A stretch of 64,000 nt of DNA from Pseudoxanthomonas indica (lineage in GTDB: Bacteria; Pseudomonadota; Gammaproteobacteria; Xanthomonadales; Xanthomonadaceae): positions 1,240,001 through 1,304,000 of the forward strand of contig NZ_FUZV01000001.1 in the NCBI RefSeq assembly GCF_900167565.1, in the 5' to 3' direction. The position numbers and the translations under genes are program-made. This document shows positions 1 to 12,485 of the stretch, piece after piece. Positions within the stretch are counted from its first letter, which is position 1; every line of letters begins with the position of its first letter. Below the pieces are notes generated by a model that worked only from the letters and a program-made list of their open reading frames with translations, was not told the DNA's origin and searched no databases.

Positions 1-443
1 CCCCAGAGTTCGGCGATGACGCGCGGCCCCTCCGCGGAATTCCGCCAGACCGCCAGATACTTGCCGACATAGTCGTAAGCCGGCTGTCCTTCGCGCTGCA
101 GGCGTTGCGTATAGCGGCCTATCTCGATGAGGTGATCGCCCGCCTTGTCCAGACTGTCGGTCTGCCGCTCCCAACGCGTGACGCGTGCCTGTTGCCACCA
201 CTGTTGCAGATAGCCATGGATATCGTCGCGGCCGCGACGCAGCTTGGCATGCTCCGGCATCAGCGTGGCGTCATCGGCGTAACGACTTCCCAGCGCAGCC
301 AGATCCGTCGCGCTGGCGGCGCGCGCCCACTCGGCATTGCGTGCCGCAATCTCCGCTTCGACCGTTTGAGTTGCGTGGGCGCAGGCGCAGGACAGCCAAA
401 GCGCCGCCACCCACAGGATTCTTGTGCGGACCCTGGCGTGCAT
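1..443 (-). CDS. Secreted SnoaL-like/DUF4440 protein (3' end missing)
   Basis: The frame is open from the ATG at 443 to the left window edge, so about 147 residues are visible and the C-terminus is missing. The N-terminus is a signal peptide: basic residues, a hydrophobic run, then a CAHA-type cleavage site near residue 25. The following helix (EAEIAARNAEWARAA) and the pattern DLAALGSRYADDATLMP match the start of DUF4440/SnoaL-like cystatin-fold domains, which include ketosteroid-isomerase relatives. No substrate can be inferred. It lies about 20 nt downstream of the glycoside hydrolase gene on the same strand and is probably cotranscribed with it. The export signal implies a periplasmic location. 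Confidence 0.75.
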   Translation of the reverse strand, partial: MHARVRTRILWVAALWLSCACAHATQTVEAEIAARNAEWARAASATDLAALGSRYADDATLMPEHAKLRRGRDDIHGYLQQWWQQARVTRWERQTDSLDKAGDHLIEIGRYTQRLQREGQPAYDYVGKYLAVWRNSAEGPRVIAELW

Positions 444-463
444 GCTCGCCTCCTGCGCCGATG

Positions 464-1816
464 TCAGGGCGCGGCGCTGACCTGGAACGGAAAGTTGGCG
501 TACGCCGCATGGCCATGGCCATCGCGGACCTCGACGAACAGCCGATAGGCGCCCGGTTCCTGCGGCGCCTGGAACTTCAGCCCGCCCTGACCCTGGAAGG
601 TCATGCGCACGCGTACGGCGGCCGGCACGTCTTCGTGATCGCCGCCGGTGGTGGTGGCGGTGGTCTCGCGCAACACGTACCACTGGAAGCGCAACGGATC
701 CTGCTCGGCATCTTCGGCCTGCACATGCGCCTCGTGCTCGCTGCCCGGCGCCACGCTCACGCTCTTTGTCGCCGCCAGGCCGTCGATCAGGATCGGCTGG
801 ATCGCCGGCGCGCGGTTGTCCGGCCATTGCCCGGTCCACAGATACTGCATGGCATCCACGCTGGGCGTGGACTCGCCGCTCTTGAGGAACAAGCCGTACC
901 AGGTGGGCGTGCGTTCCTGCTTCTGCCCCCACAGGAAGACGTACGAACCCAGGCCCTGGCGCTTGTCCGACGCGATGTAGGACTGATAGCGCTCCATCAG
1001 CCGGCCGGCCTTGCGTGAGGCATCGTCTTCGATGGCCGCGCCCCAGCTTGTCAGTGGGCTTTCCCAATGGCCGGTCGGTCCCCATTCGGTGACCACGTAG
1101 GGACCGGTCCACTTGCTCGCGCGCAGCTTGGCGGGCAATTCGTTGATGTCGCCATACAGTTGCACGCCGATCAGATCCAGCGCCGGCGCGCGCGCCTTGA
1201 TCTCGGCAATCAGCGCGGGCGTGAAGCCGGCCAGCGGCGTCATCACCGGATGGTTGGGATCGAGGCGATGGATGGCCAGGGTGATGTCGTTGACCGCGTT
1301 CCAGACCTTGGGGTTCTTGTGCTCCAGATTGAGCTCGTTGCCCACCAGCCACATCAGCACGGCCGGATGATCCTTGTACAGCGCCACCTCGGTTTCGATG
1401 CGCTTCTGTTGCGCGGCCACGGCGGTGGCGTCGTCATAATCGAAGCCATGGCGCTCGCGGGCCACGTCCAGGCCCATGGCCACCTTCAAGCCATTGCGTT
1501 GCGCACGGTCCAGCATGGCCCGCACCTTGGCGGTGTCATCGCCGGTACTCCAGGTGCGGAACGAATTGCCGCCGCGCGCCAGCAGGGTTTCCTGGTCAAT
1601 GTCGCCGAGTCCGCCGCCCTTGATATAGAACGGCTGGCCATTGACCTGCAGCTGGTAAGAGGCGCCCTGCCTGACAATCTTGACCACGGCCGGCGCCGGT
1701 TCGACCACGGCCGCACCGCTGCTCGTGGAGGCCGGCTGCTGCGCCGCGGCCACGCCGCTGCACGCCAATGCCAGCCCCAGCCACAGCCCTACCCGTCTGC
1801 GCCATGCCTGTCGCAT
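464..1816 (-). CDS. Secreted clan GH-A glycoside hydrolase (GH2-like TIM barrel)
   Basis: A 450-residue protein. The start at 1816 is preceded by a good ribosome-binding site (GGCAGGAGA); the frame upstream is open but has no signal peptide. Residues 1-25 are a signal peptide. A TIM barrel follows, with the GNE motif (WLVGNELN, acid/base Glu about 161) and VTEWGP (nucleophile Glu about 244), the two catalytic glutamates of clan GH-A. A C-terminal beta-rich domain (about 350-450) resembles a carbohydrate-associated Ig-like module. The family level is uncertain: GH2-type TIM barrel or a glucanosyltransferase-like enzyme are both possible. It probably cleaves or transfers a beta-glycan in the periplasm or outside the cell. 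Confidence 0.82.
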   Translation of the reverse strand: MRQAWRRRVGLWLGLALACSGVAAAQQPASTSSGAAVVEPAPAVVKIVRQGASYQLQVNGQPFYIKGGGLGDIDQETLLARGGNSFRTWSTGDDTAKVRAMLDRAQRNGLKVAMGLDVARERHGFDYDDATAVAAQQKRIETEVALYKDHPAVLMWLVGNELNLEHKNPKVWNAVNDITLAIHRLDPNHPVMTPLAGFTPALIAEIKARAPALDLIGVQLYGDINELPAKLRASKWTGPYVVTEWGPTGHWESPLTSWGAAIEDDASRKAGRLMERYQSYIASDKRQGLGSYVFLWGQKQERTPTWYGLFLKSGESTPSVDAMQYLWTGQWPDNRAPAIQPILIDGLAATKSVSVAPGSEHEAHVQAEDAEQDPLRFQWYVLRETTATTTGGDHEDVPAAVRVRMTFQGQGGLKFQAPQEPGAYRLFVEVRDGHGHAAYANFPFQVSAAP

Positions 1817-1973
1817 GCACGTCTCCTGCCAATGGTGGAAGCGCCACGCGCGAACCTGGGGCGCAGGGCCATCATGCCACGCGGTGTCGCCCCCGCAAGC
1901 CTGGCGGCGCAAGCCGGTCGCGGCTGCGCTATGCTCCATACCTGACCGCATTGCCATCCTCGGGAGGGATGTG

Positions 1974-2453
1974 ATGAACGCAACCGCGCAGCGTCCGGTG
2001 GACCGTTGGTTCGCCAGTTACTCGGGTGATCACCAGAACCGCACCAATCAGAAAATCCACATCTTTGCCGTGCCCGCCATCCTGTGGACGGTGGTGGCCT
2101 TGCTGTGGTGCATCCCGGTCTACGGCACGGTCATGAAGAGCGGACTGTGGTCGGGGCTGGCGATGTTCGTGGCGTGGATGTTCTACAACCGCATGTCGCG
2201 CTCGCTGGGCCTGGGCATGTTGGCGATCTTCATCACCATGGCGTGGCTGACCCGCTGGCTGGAATCCTGGCTGGGCGTCGCCAACCTGTTCTACCTGGCG
2301 CTGGGCGTGTTCGTGGTGGCGTGGATAGCGCAGTTCATCGGCCACAAGATCGAGGGCCGCAAACCGAGCTTCCTGACCGATCTGACCTATTTGCTGATTG
2401 GTCCGGCCTGGGTACTGGCCAAGTTCTACCGGGTGATGGGCTGGCGTTACTGA
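1974..2453 (+). CDS. DUF962/Mpo1-like membrane dioxygenase family protein
   Basis: A 159-residue membrane protein with about four hydrophobic segments. The start ATG at 1974 follows GGGAGGGATGTG. The N-terminal pattern with His20, Asn25 and His29 (DHQNRTNQKIHIFAVP) and the later FIGHKIEGRKPSF segment are the conserved histidine motifs of the DUF962 family. In yeast that family contains Mpo1, an Fe(II)-dependent 2-hydroxy fatty acid dioxygenase of phytosphingosine breakdown. The bacterial substrate is unknown. It is a single gene between two leftward genes. Confidence 0.85.
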   Translation: MNATAQRPVDRWFASYSGDHQNRTNQKIHIFAVPAILWTVVALLWCIPVYGTVMKSGLWSGLAMFVAWMFYNRMSRSLGLGMLAIFITMAWLTRWLESWLGVANLFYLALGVFVVAWIAQFIGHKIEGRKPSFLTDLTYLLIGPAWVLAKFYRVMGWRY

Positions 2454-2462
2454 GCGCCCGCC

Positions 2463-3341
2463 TCATGGCAGCGGCACGTCACCAGGCGTGAAAGCGCGCG
2501 GCGCGTAGGCGAAGTCCTCACGCGCCGCGCTTGCATCAAACGCCAGATCCTCGCGCAGTCGCGCCAGCACCGTATCGCTCAAGCCATCGATTTTCCGCAG
2601 CCTGCGCGCCACCGATACCACGCCGCGAAACAACGGCGCCGGCAGCCGGATCAGGCGCGGCGACGGCTGCATCGCCCGCAACAGGCGTTGCACCATCTCG
2701 TCATAGCGCAGCGTTTCGCCGCCGGGCAATGCATAGGCCTTGCCCGCGCTGGCGGCCACGTCGACCACGGCCTCGGCCGCCTGCGCCAGATCCTGCACAT
2801 GCACCGGCTGACGCAAGCCCTGTGCATCACTGGGCAACAGGAAGAAGCCGCTGCGCCGCGCCATCGCGGCAATCCGGCTCAGGTTGCGATCCTGGCCCGT
2901 GCCATAGACCAGAGTCGGACGGAGCACGGTCGCGGCTGCGCCACGTTCGCGCGCCGCTTCAAACAGGGTCTGCTCCGCCACGTGCAGCCGTTGCGCCAGG
3001 TCCCGCTCCTCAGGATCACTGGACGTGGACTTGACCAGCACGCTCGTGGATCCGAAGGCGACCACCCGTGCAGATCGAATCCGGGCATTGGCATACCAGC
3101 GTGCGAAATGATCCAGCGGACCCGTGCTGAAGATGACATCCACCTGCTCCGGCAGTTCCGGCATGGCGGCGAACTCGCCGGGCAACCATCGCATCGCCGC
3201 CGGGCCCGGGGATGGCGCGGGCGGGCGACGCGAGATGGCCAGCAGCGTCCAGTCCTGAACCATCAGCCGCGTCAGCAGGGCGGCGCCAATCGGGCCGCTG
3301 CCGCCGAAAACCAAGGCGCTGCGGGCGTGTTGCAGGGACAT
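2463..3341 (-). CDS. NAD-dependent epimerase/dehydratase family protein
   Basis: A 292-residue extended short-chain dehydrogenase-like protein. The N-terminal VFGGSGPIGAAL is the Rossmann GxxGxxG dinucleotide-binding motif. The usual YxxxK active site is not obvious: the region where it is expected reads DLAQRLHVAEQTLFEAA. It may therefore be an atypical SDR, such as an NmrA- or complex I-associated type. The start at 3341 was chosen because the nucleotide-binding strand begins about ten residues later; the extra upstream residues are not family-like. The start faces the Mrp operon on the other strand, about 110 nt away. Confidence 0.8.
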   Translation of the reverse strand: MSLQHARSALVFGGSGPIGAALLTRLMVQDWTLLAISRRPPAPSPGPAAMRWLPGEFAAMPELPEQVDVIFSTGPLDHFARWYANARIRSARVVAFGSTSVLVKSTSSDPEERDLAQRLHVAEQTLFEAARERGAAATVLRPTLVYGTGQDRNLSRIAAMARRSGFFLLPSDAQGLRQPVHVQDLAQAAEAVVDVAASAGKAYALPGGETLRYDEMVQRLLRAMQPSPRLIRLPAPLFRGVVSVARRLRKIDGLSDTVLARLREDLAFDASAAREDFAYAPRAFTPGDVPLP

Positions 3342-3449
3342 GAGTGGCGTGGGCTCGCAGCAGGATGAATGCGTCAGGATAGCGAGGGCTCGGCCGACTC
3401 GCACCTGCTGTTAAACTCGCTGGACACCCGCCAGAGATGTCGTCGACGA

Positions 3450-6283
<2,834 letters not shown>

Positions 6284-6284
<1 letters not shown>

Positions 6285-6685
6285 TGGAACTGGCCCTGGC
6301 TTCCGCCATCGGAGTGCTGACCGCTGCCGGGATCTACCTGCTGCTGCGCGCGCGCAGCTTCGACGTGATCCTGGGCATGACCCTGCTGTCGTACGCCACC
6401 AACCTGCTGATCTTCGCCTGCGGCCGGGTCGTGGCGGGCAAGCCGCCAGTGCTGCGCGCGTTTGCCCCCACCACCTTGGCGCACTACACCGATCCGCTGC
6501 CACAGGCGCTGGTGTTGACCGCGATCGTCATCGCCTTCGCGATGACCGCCGTCAGCATCGTGCTGGCGATCCGCAGCCGCGCCGACAATGGTAGCGATCA
6601 TGTCGACGGCGCCGAGGGCGAGCGGCTGCAGGAAGCGCGCAACCTGGCGCGCCAGCAGCGGCGCAAACTGAGGCGGCGCGCATGA
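6284..6685 (+). CDS. mrpC: Mrp antiporter subunit C
   Basis: A 133-residue NuoK-like subunit with three transmembrane helices, including LGMTLLSYATNLLIFACG and the helix ending in AIVIAFAMTAVSIVLAI. Its ATG overlaps the mrpA stop by one base (TGATG), so translation is coupled. The C-terminus is a long charged tail after about residue 100, longer than in many MrpC proteins. Confidence 0.93.
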
Positions 6686-8211
6686 TGGCGCACCTGCCGC
6701 TGCTGCCGATCCTGATCCCGCTGTTCGCCGCGGGCCTGGCGCTGCTGGCCGAGCATCGCCGCTTCGGCATGGCGCCGCAGCGCGCGATTGCCGCGGTGTC
6801 GCTGCTGGCGCAGCTGGTGGTGGCGGTGCTGCTGGTGCGCAGCGTCAGCGACGGCAACATCCTGGTCTACCTGCTCGGCGACTGGCCGGCGCGCCTGGGC
6901 ATCAGCCTGATGGTGGATCGCCTGGCCGCGCTGATGGTGATGGTGGCGCTGCTGCTGGCCATCGCCTGTTGGGTGCATGCCTGTGCCGGTTGGGATCGGC
7001 GCGCGCCGCACTTCCAGGCGTTCTTCCAGATCCAGCTGATGGGCTTGAACGGCGCATTCCTGACCGGCGATCTGTTCAACCTGTTCGTGTTCTTCGAAGT
7101 GCTGTTGATTGCCTCCTACGGCCTGCTTTTGAGCGGTGGCCGAGCGGGTCGCATGCGCGCGGGCTTCCACTACGTCAGCGTCAACATCGCCGCGTCTACC
7201 CTGTTCCTGATGGCGCTGGGCCTGCTCTACGGTTTGCTGGGCAGCTTGAACATGGCCGAGATGGCGGCGCGCATCGCCGCCGCGCCGCCGCAGGACCGCG
7301 CGCTGATCCAGGCCGCGGCCAGCCTGTTGCTGCTCGTGTTCTGCACCAAGGCCGCCTTGCTGCCGTTGTCGCTGTGGCTGCCGGAAACCTACGCACATGC
7401 GCCCGGTTCGGTGGCGGCGTTGTTCGCGGTGATGACCAAGGTGGGTCTGTACGCGGTGCTGCGGGTTTCGAGCCTGCTGTTCGGCTCGGCCGCCGGCGCG
7501 CTGGCCGGCTTTGCCGGTTCCGCGCTGCTGGTGGCGGGGGTGGCGACGCTGGCACTGGCGTCGTTGGGGGTCATTGCGGCGACGCGACTGCGCGTGCTGG
7601 CCAGCTACCTGGTGCTCGCCTCGGCCGCAACCTTGTTCGTCGCGTTCGCGCTGGGTCGCCCGGCCACGATCAGTGCGGGCTTGTATTACCTGGTGCACAG
7701 CACCTTCGCCGGCGCCGCGTTGTTCCTGATTGCCCATCACGTGCGCCGCCACCGGCACGGCGACGCGACCGTGGCGGGCTTGTCCGCGCGCGGCTGGATC
7801 GTGGCGGGGCTGATGTTCCTGCTGGCCGCGATTTCGCTGGCCGGGCTGCCGCCACTGTCCGGCTTCCTCGGCAAGCTGGCGTTGCTGGACGCCACACGCG
7901 AGCACAGCGAAATCTGGGTCGCGCTGCTGCTCAGCAGCTTCATCATCCTGCTGGGCCTGGCGCGCGCGGGCAGCCGCGTCTTCTGGAAGCAGGCGCCTGG
8001 CGCCCGGGAAGTCGCCGACGCGGCTCCCGTGCAGTCCAGGCGCCGGCTGGAAGTGGCAGCGACCTTCCTGCTGCTGGCCTATGGCGTGGCCATGAGCGTG
8101 GCGGCGGCGCCGCTGTTTGCCTACACGCGTGCCGCCGCCGAGCAACTGGCCACGCCGCAGCAGTACCTGGAACACGTGCGCGCACAGACGCCCGTGCTGA
8201 GGACGCCGTGA
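6682..8211 (+). CDS. mrpD: Mrp antiporter subunit D
   Basis: A 509-residue NuoM/NuoN-like subunit of about 14 helices. The conserved block GDLFNLFVFFEVLLIASYGLLLSGG contains the membrane glutamate needed for proton transfer; FCTKAALLPLSLWLPETYAHAPGSVAALF contains the conserved lysine. The start ATG overlaps the mrpC stop by four bases (ATGA). It forms the second antiporter-like unit of the complex. Confidence 0.95.
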   Translation: MMAHLPLLPILIPLFAAGLALLAEHRRFGMAPQRAIAAVSLLAQLVVAVLLVRSVSDGNILVYLLGDWPARLGISLMVDRLAALMVMVALLLAIACWVHACAGWDRRAPHFQAFFQIQLMGLNGAFLTGDLFNLFVFFEVLLIASYGLLLSGGRAGRMRAGFHYVSVNIAASTLFLMALGLLYGLLGSLNMAEMAARIAAAPPQDRALIQAAASLLLLVFCTKAALLPLSLWLPETYAHAPGSVAALFAVMTKVGLYAVLRVSSLLFGSAAGALAGFAGSALLVAGVATLALASLGVIAATRLRVLASYLVLASAATLFVAFALGRPATISAGLYYLVHSTFAGAALFLIAHHVRRHRHGDATVAGLSARGWIVAGLMFLLAAISLAGLPPLSGFLGKLALLDATREHSEIWVALLLSSFIILLGLARAGSRVFWKQAPGAREVADAAPVQSRRRLEVAATFLLLAYGVAMSVAAAPLFAYTRAAAEQLATPQQYLEHVRAQTPVLRTP

Positions 8212-8708
8212 TGGGCCGCCTGCGCAGACGCCTGTTTCCTTCCCTGCCGCTCAGCCTGACGGTGTTCTGCTTCTGGCTGCTGCTCAATTCGGAAATCAGC
8301 TGGGGCCACACGCTGATGGCGCTGCTGCTGGCGGTGGTGATTCCGCTGTTCGCCACCCGCCTGGACCGCGAGTTCGCCCGCATCGGCCGGCTGCGCAGGA
8401 TTCCGCGGATGTTGTGGATCCTGGGCTGGGACATCGTACTGTCCAACATCGAGGTGGCGCGTCGCGTGCTCGGCCCGGAGCGCGAGATCACCCCGGGCTT
8501 CATCTGGGTGCCGCTGGATATCGGCAACATCCACGGCATCGCCGCGCTGACTAGCATCATCACCCTTACCCCGGGGACCTTGTCGGCCGTGCTGTCCGAC
8601 AATCGCCGCTACCTGCTGGTACATGTGTTCAACCTGAAAGACCCGCAGGAAGTGATCGATCAGATCAAACGCCGCTATGAGGCGCCGCTGATGGAGATAT
8701 TCCCATGA
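8211..8708 (+). CDS. mrpE: Mrp antiporter subunit E
   Basis: A 165-residue protein with two or three N-terminal membrane helices and a soluble C-terminal part containing the family block ITLTPGTLSAVLSDN. The start overlaps the mrpD stop by one base. MrpE is found only in Mrp complexes and is needed for assembly and full activity. Confidence 0.93.
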   Translation: MGRLRRRLFPSLPLSLTVFCFWLLLNSEISWGHTLMALLLAVVIPLFATRLDREFARIGRLRRIPRMLWILGWDIVLSNIEVARRVLGPEREITPGFIWVPLDIGNIHGIAALTSIITLTPGTLSAVLSDNRRYLLVHVFNLKDPQEVIDQIKRRYEAPLMEIFP

Positions 8709-8989
8709 CCCCCAACCTGCTGGTCGCCTGGGCCATCCTGGTGTCGATGCACGTGGTCGGCCTGGCCATGCTGCTGGCGCTCTACCGGCTGCTGCGCGGA
8801 CCGACCGTGCCGGATCGCATCCTCGCCCTGGACACCTTGTTCGTCGCCACCATCGCCGAGGTGATGCTGTTCGGCATGCATCGCGACACGCCGGTGTATT
8901 TCGAGGCGGCGCTGATCATCGCCATGCTCGGCTTTGTCGGCACGGTGGTGCTGAGCAAGTACATATTGCGCCGGGACATCGTCGAATGA
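8705..8989 (+). CDS. mrpF: Mrp antiporter subunit F
   Basis: A 94-residue subunit of three helices. The motif LLRGPTVPDRILALDTL contains the conserved Asp shared with bile-acid efflux homologues. Its ATG lies inside the mrpE stop region (4-nt overlap). Confidence 0.94.
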   Translation: MTPNLLVAWAILVSMHVVGLAMLLALYRLLRGPTVPDRILALDTLFVATIAEVMLFGMHRDTPVYFEAALIIAMLGFVGTVVLSKYILRRDIVE

Positions 8990-9351
8990 GCTGGTTCGTC
9001 GCCGGGTTGCTGGTCGCGCTGCTGGCGGTGGGCAGCTTCTTCATCCTGCTCGGCTCGTTCGCGCTGGCCAAGTTGAAGGACTTCTTCAAACGTCTGCATG
9101 GCCCGACCAAGGCCACCACGCTGGGCGTGGGCTGCGTGCTGCTGGCCTCGGTGGGCTATCACTTCTTCCTGGGCCAGGATCCCCAGCCACGCGAACTGCT
9201 GGTCACCGCGTTCCTGTTCATCACCGCGCCGATCAGCGCGCACCTGATGGCCAAGGCGGCGCTGTCGTTGAAGATGGCCGAGCGCCCGCCGTTGCCGGGC
9301 GCCAGCGAGGTGGCGGATCTGCCCGTCGCCGACGAGGCCAAGCCCGATTGA
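8986..9351 (+). CDS. mrpG: Mrp antiporter subunit G
   Basis: A 121-residue subunit with three helices. RLHGPTKATTLGVGCVL and FITAPISAHLMAKAAL are the family blocks. It overlaps mrpF by four bases and is the last gene of the operon. Its stop abuts the stop of the convergent Ca2+/Na+ antiporter gene, leaving no room for a separate terminator. Confidence 0.94.
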   Translation: MSWFVAGLLVALLAVGSFFILLGSFALAKLKDFFKRLHGPTKATTLGVGCVLLASVGYHFFLGQDPQPRELLVTAFLFITAPISAHLMAKAALSLKMAERPPLPGASEVADLPVADEAKPD

Positions 9352-10299
9352 TCAGCGCAGCAGCGCGATTTCCAGCACCACCCAGGCGACGAACGCCAGC
9401 GCCAGGATCGCGCCCTCACCGCGACTGATGCGCAGGTCGCCGCGCAGCATCGGATACAGCACCAGCACGAAGGCGATGGCGGCGGGCAGTTCCAGGCGCA
9501 CGAAGGATTCCGGCAGCGGCAGCGGCCGCAGCGCCGCCATGCCGCCGACGATCACCAGCAGGTTGAACACGCTGGAGCCAATCACATGGCCAGCCACCAT
9601 GTCGCCCTGCCCGCGTCGCGCGGCGGCGATGGCCGCGGCCACTTCCGGCAAGGCCGTGCCGATGGCCACCGGCAGCAGGCCGGTCAGCAACGGCGACAGA
9701 TGCAGCGATGCGCCGATGGTGGTGGCCGAGGCGACCACGTAGCGCGCGCCGAAGTGCAGCAATGCACCAGCCACCACGAAGCGCAGCAGGTTCATCCACA
9801 GCGCGCCGCGCGTGGCGGCATAGCCTTCGACGCCGACACGCACGTCGTCGATCTCGCGGCGCGCGCGCGCCAGCAGCAACAGCAGCATCACCACGAAGGC
9901 CGCGAGCAGGAACAGCCCTTCCACCTGGCCGATCACGCCGTCCAGGCCAAACAGCATCAGCAACACGCTGGACAGGCCCAACGCCACCAGCAGCGGCGAC
10001 AGCAGGCGCATGCGGATCACCAGCGGTGCGGCGAGGGCGGCCAGGCCCAGGGTCAGCCCGAGGTTGACGATGTTGCTGCCGACCGCGTTGCCCAGCGCCA
10101 GTTCCTGCGAACCGACCCAGAACGCGCGCGCGTTGACCGCCAGTTCCGGCAGCGAGGTACCAAAGGCAATCAGCAACAGGCCGGCCACGAAGGGCGAAGC
10201 GCCGAGGCGCTGCGCCAGGCCGGAGGCGCCCTTGACTATCGAGTCACCGCCCAGTGCCAGCAGCACCAGGCCCAGTACGAACAGGCCCCAAGCTTGCAT
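9352..10299 (-). CDS. Calcium/sodium antiporter (CaCA family, YrbG-like)
   Basis: A 315-residue inner-membrane protein with about ten helices in two inverted halves. The paired alpha repeats are visible: FGTSLPELAVN with GNAVGSNIVNLG in the first half, IGTALPEVAAA with GHVIGSSVFNLL in the second. These hold the acidic ion-binding residues of the family. It exchanges Na+ (or H+) for Ca2+. Lying tail to tail with the Mrp operon, it may share a role in sodium handling; that is inference. Confidence 0.93.
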   Translation of the reverse strand: MQAWGLFVLGLVLLALGGDSIVKGASGLAQRLGASPFVAGLLLIAFGTSLPELAVNARAFWVGSQELALGNAVGSNIVNLGLTLGLAALAAPLVIRMRLLSPLLVALGLSSVLLMLFGLDGVIGQVEGLFLLAAFVVMLLLLLARARREIDDVRVGVEGYAATRGALWMNLLRFVVAGALLHFGARYVVASATTIGASLHLSPLLTGLLPVAIGTALPEVAAAIAAARRGQGDMVAGHVIGSSVFNLLVIVGGMAALRPLPLPESFVRLELPAAIAFVLVLYPMLRGDLRISRGEGAILALAFVAWVVLEIALLR

Positions 10300-10391
10300 C
10301 CCCAGCCCTCCCGCGTACGCGATGCCGCATCATTTCATGGCCACCCGGTGCCGCGCCAGCATTGCCGCCGGCGCGCTCCGGGCGGCGTCGA

Positions 10392-11060
10392 TCAGGAGCA
10401 GCCTTCGACGTAATCGGCCTGCGGCAACAAGCCCACGCGCCATTCGGTGACCTTGCCCTGGCCATCGACTTCGAACACGAGTTTGGTCGGCGAGGAGCCG
10501 TCGGTGGTGGTGGACAGGTAGCGGCCGTTGGGATCGTACTTGTGCGGCGTCGACTGCAGGTTGGGATAGAGCTGTTTCAACTGCGCCTCGCCCATGCCCA
10601 CCTTGCCGCCACCGGGCGCGGTTTCCTTGTCGACCGAGGTTTCGTAGCGGACAAACTTGCCTTCTTCGATCATGAAGGCCAGTTGCTTGCCGTCCTTGGC
10701 CCATTTCGGCACCAGGTAATGGCAGGGCTCGCTCTCCGCGCCCAGCGCCTTGAGCTCGCCACCCCAGGCCTGCTTGGCTTCGCTGCTGCTACTGCCCAGC
10801 TTCATGTCGCCATAGCCGCTCAGGCTGGCCTGCTGCAGCGGATCGTTGGCGGTGCCCGGACCGCTGGCGGCGGACGCCACGCCGCTGGCGACTGCGCTGG
10901 CCGTGGGCTCACTGGGGGTGGTGTTGGCTGCCGCCGTATCGACCGCGGCGCTGTCCTGGGCCGGTGTGGCGGCGGGCGCGGTGGGCGCTGGCGCGTCGGC
11001 GGGCTTGCAGGCGCAGACCGCCAGGGTCAGGGCAAGGCTCAGCGGCAGGGTCGACTTCAT
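10392..11060 (-). CDS. Lipoprotein of unknown function
   Basis: A 222-residue protein starting at 11060. Residues 1-23 are a lipoprotein signal peptide (hydrophobic LSLALTLAVCAC, lipobox Cys about 25-27). A low-complexity Ala/Pro/Thr/Ser segment to about residue 80 acts as a flexible tether. The remaining globular part (SGYGDMKLGSSSSEAKQAWGG onward) resembles other xanthomonad lipoproteins whose function is unknown. It is transcribed as a single gene. Confidence 0.78.
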   Translation of the reverse strand: MKSTLPLSLALTLAVCACKPADAPAPTAPAATPAQDSAAVDTAAANTTPSEPTASAVASGVASAASGPGTANDPLQQASLSGYGDMKLGSSSSEAKQAWGGELKALGAESEPCHYLVPKWAKDGKQLAFMIEEGKFVRYETSVDKETAPGGGKVGMGEAQLKQLYPNLQSTPHKYDPNGRYLSTTTDGSSPTKLVFEVDGQGKVTEWRVGLLPQADYVEGCS

Positions 11061-11095
11061 CAGGCAGGCTCCACGTGAAAAGAGCATCAGCCTAA

Positions 11096-11117
11096 CGGGC
11101 GCGCGTTAACGCGCCGT
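11096..11117. terminator. Hairpin between hmgA and lipoprotein gene
   Basis: A GC-rich inverted repeat, GGCGCG at 11098-11103 pairing with CGCGCC at 11110-11115 around a TTAA-containing loop, sits just after the hmgA stop. There is no clear T-run, so it may slow rather than end transcription. Confidence 0.35.
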
Positions 11118-11130
11118 GCTCGCGCCCGCG

Positions 11131-12438
11131 TCAGCCGGGCTTGCGGAAATGCTTCTGCAGGCCGGCCCAGCAGGCCTGGTAGTCACGTTGGCGGTGCGCC
11201 GCATCGAAGGCCTGCGCGCTGGGCCGGATCACCGCGCGCGTTTCGAACATGAAGGCCATGGTGTCGGCGATGACATCGGGCTTGGACAGATCCGCAGCGC
11301 TGGCCTTCTCGAACGTGGCCGCATCCGGCCCGTGCCCGGTCATGGAATTGTGCAGCGAGGCGCCGCCGGGCGCGAAGCCCTCGGCCTTGGCGTCGTACAC
11401 GCCGCTGATCAAACCCATGAACTCGCTGGCGATGTTGCGATGGAACCACGGTGGCCGGAACGTGTCCTGCGCCACCAGCCAGCGCGGCGGGAAAATCACG
11501 AAATCCAGGTTGCTGGTGCCGGGGGTGTCGCTGGGCGAATGCAGGACCAGGAAGATCGACGGATCCGGATGATCGAAGCTGATCGAACCGATGGTGTTGA
11601 AGCGGCGCAGGTCGTAACGGTACGGCGCGTAGTTGCCATGCCAGGCCACCACGTCCAGCGGCGAATGCGCGATGGATGCGCGCCACAGGTGGCCCTGGAA
11701 CTTGGCAATCAACTCGAAATCGCCTTCGCGGTCTTCGTACGCCGCGTTGGGCGTTTCGAAGTCGCGCGGATTGGCCAGGCCGTTGGAGCCGATCGGTCCC
11801 AGGTCCGGCAGTTTGAGCGCGGCGCCGAAGTTTTCGCAGACATAGCCGCGTGCCTCGCCATCGGGCAGGGACACGCTGAAGCGCACGCCGCGCGGAACCA
11901 CCGCGATCTGCTGCGGCTCGATGTCGATCACGCCGAACTCGCTGGCAATCGACAGGCGCCCCAGCTGCGGCACGATCAGCAGTTCGCCATCGGCATCGTA
12001 GAAATAGCGGCCTTCCATCGAACGGTTGGCGGCATACAGATGGATGCCGACGCCGTGCTGGCCTTCGGCCGATCCATTGCCGGCCATGGTGTACAGGCCT
12101 TCGACGAAATCGGTCGGCGTGGTGGGTAGCGGCAACGGATTCCAGCGCAGCTGATCCGGCGACACCGGCCCGGCCTGGAAATCGTTGTGAAAATGCGGCT
12201 GCGCGAACGGCGCGAAGCTGCCATGCATGGCCGCCGGACGGATCCGGTACAGCCAGCTGCGACGGTTCTCGCTGCGCGGTGCGGTGAAGGCGGTGCCGGA
12301 CAACTGCTCGGCGTACAGCCCGTGCGCCACCCGCTGCGGCGAGTTGCGCCCCTCGGGCAAGCTGCCCGCCACCGCTTCGGTGGCGAAGTGGTTGCCGAAA
12401 CCCGGCTGGTAACCGTTGCCTTGCAACTTGCTGGTCAT
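11131..12438 (-). CDS. hmgA: Homogentisate 1,2-dioxygenase
   Basis: About 435 residues, normal for the family. It opens the aromatic ring of homogentisate to maleylacetoacetate with Fe(II) and O2, the step after HPPD in tyrosine breakdown. The N-terminus [17 protein letters not shown] and the C-terminal iron-site region ([42 protein letters not shown]) are characteristic. An ATG three codons upstream is possible; 12438 matches the usual N-terminus. It lies about 105 nt downstream of hppD on the same strand and is probably cotranscribed. Loss would cause homogentisate accumulation and pyomelanin. Confidence 0.96.
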   Translation of the reverse strand: MTSKLQGNGYQPGFGNHFATEAVAGSLPEGRNSPQRVAHGLYAEQLSGTAFTAPRSENRRSWLYRIRPAAMHGSFAPFAQPHFHNDFQAGPVSPDQLRWNPLPLPTTPTDFVEGLYTMAGNGSAEGQHGVGIHLYAANRSMEGRYFYDADGELLIVPQLGRLSIASEFGVIDIEPQQIAVVPRGVRFSVSLPDGEARGYVCENFGAALKLPDLGPIGSNGLANPRDFETPNAAYEDREGDFELIAKFQGHLWRASIAHSPLDVVAWHGNYAPYRYDLRRFNTIGSISFDHPDPSIFLVLHSPSDTPGTSNLDFVIFPPRWLVAQDTFRPPWFHRNIASEFMGLISGVYDAKAEGFAPGGASLHNSMTGHGPDAATFEKASAADLSKPDVIADTMAFMFETRAVIRPSAQAFDAAHRQRDYQACWAGLQKHFRKPG

Positions 12439-12485
12439 TGCGCTCACCCAATCCTTGTCCGCATCCGCCTGGCGATTATCCGCAA

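Noticed and set aside
6598..8175. 525-codon minus-strand frame opposite mrpD
   Set aside because: Gln- and His-rich shadow of a membrane protein gene; it has no motif.
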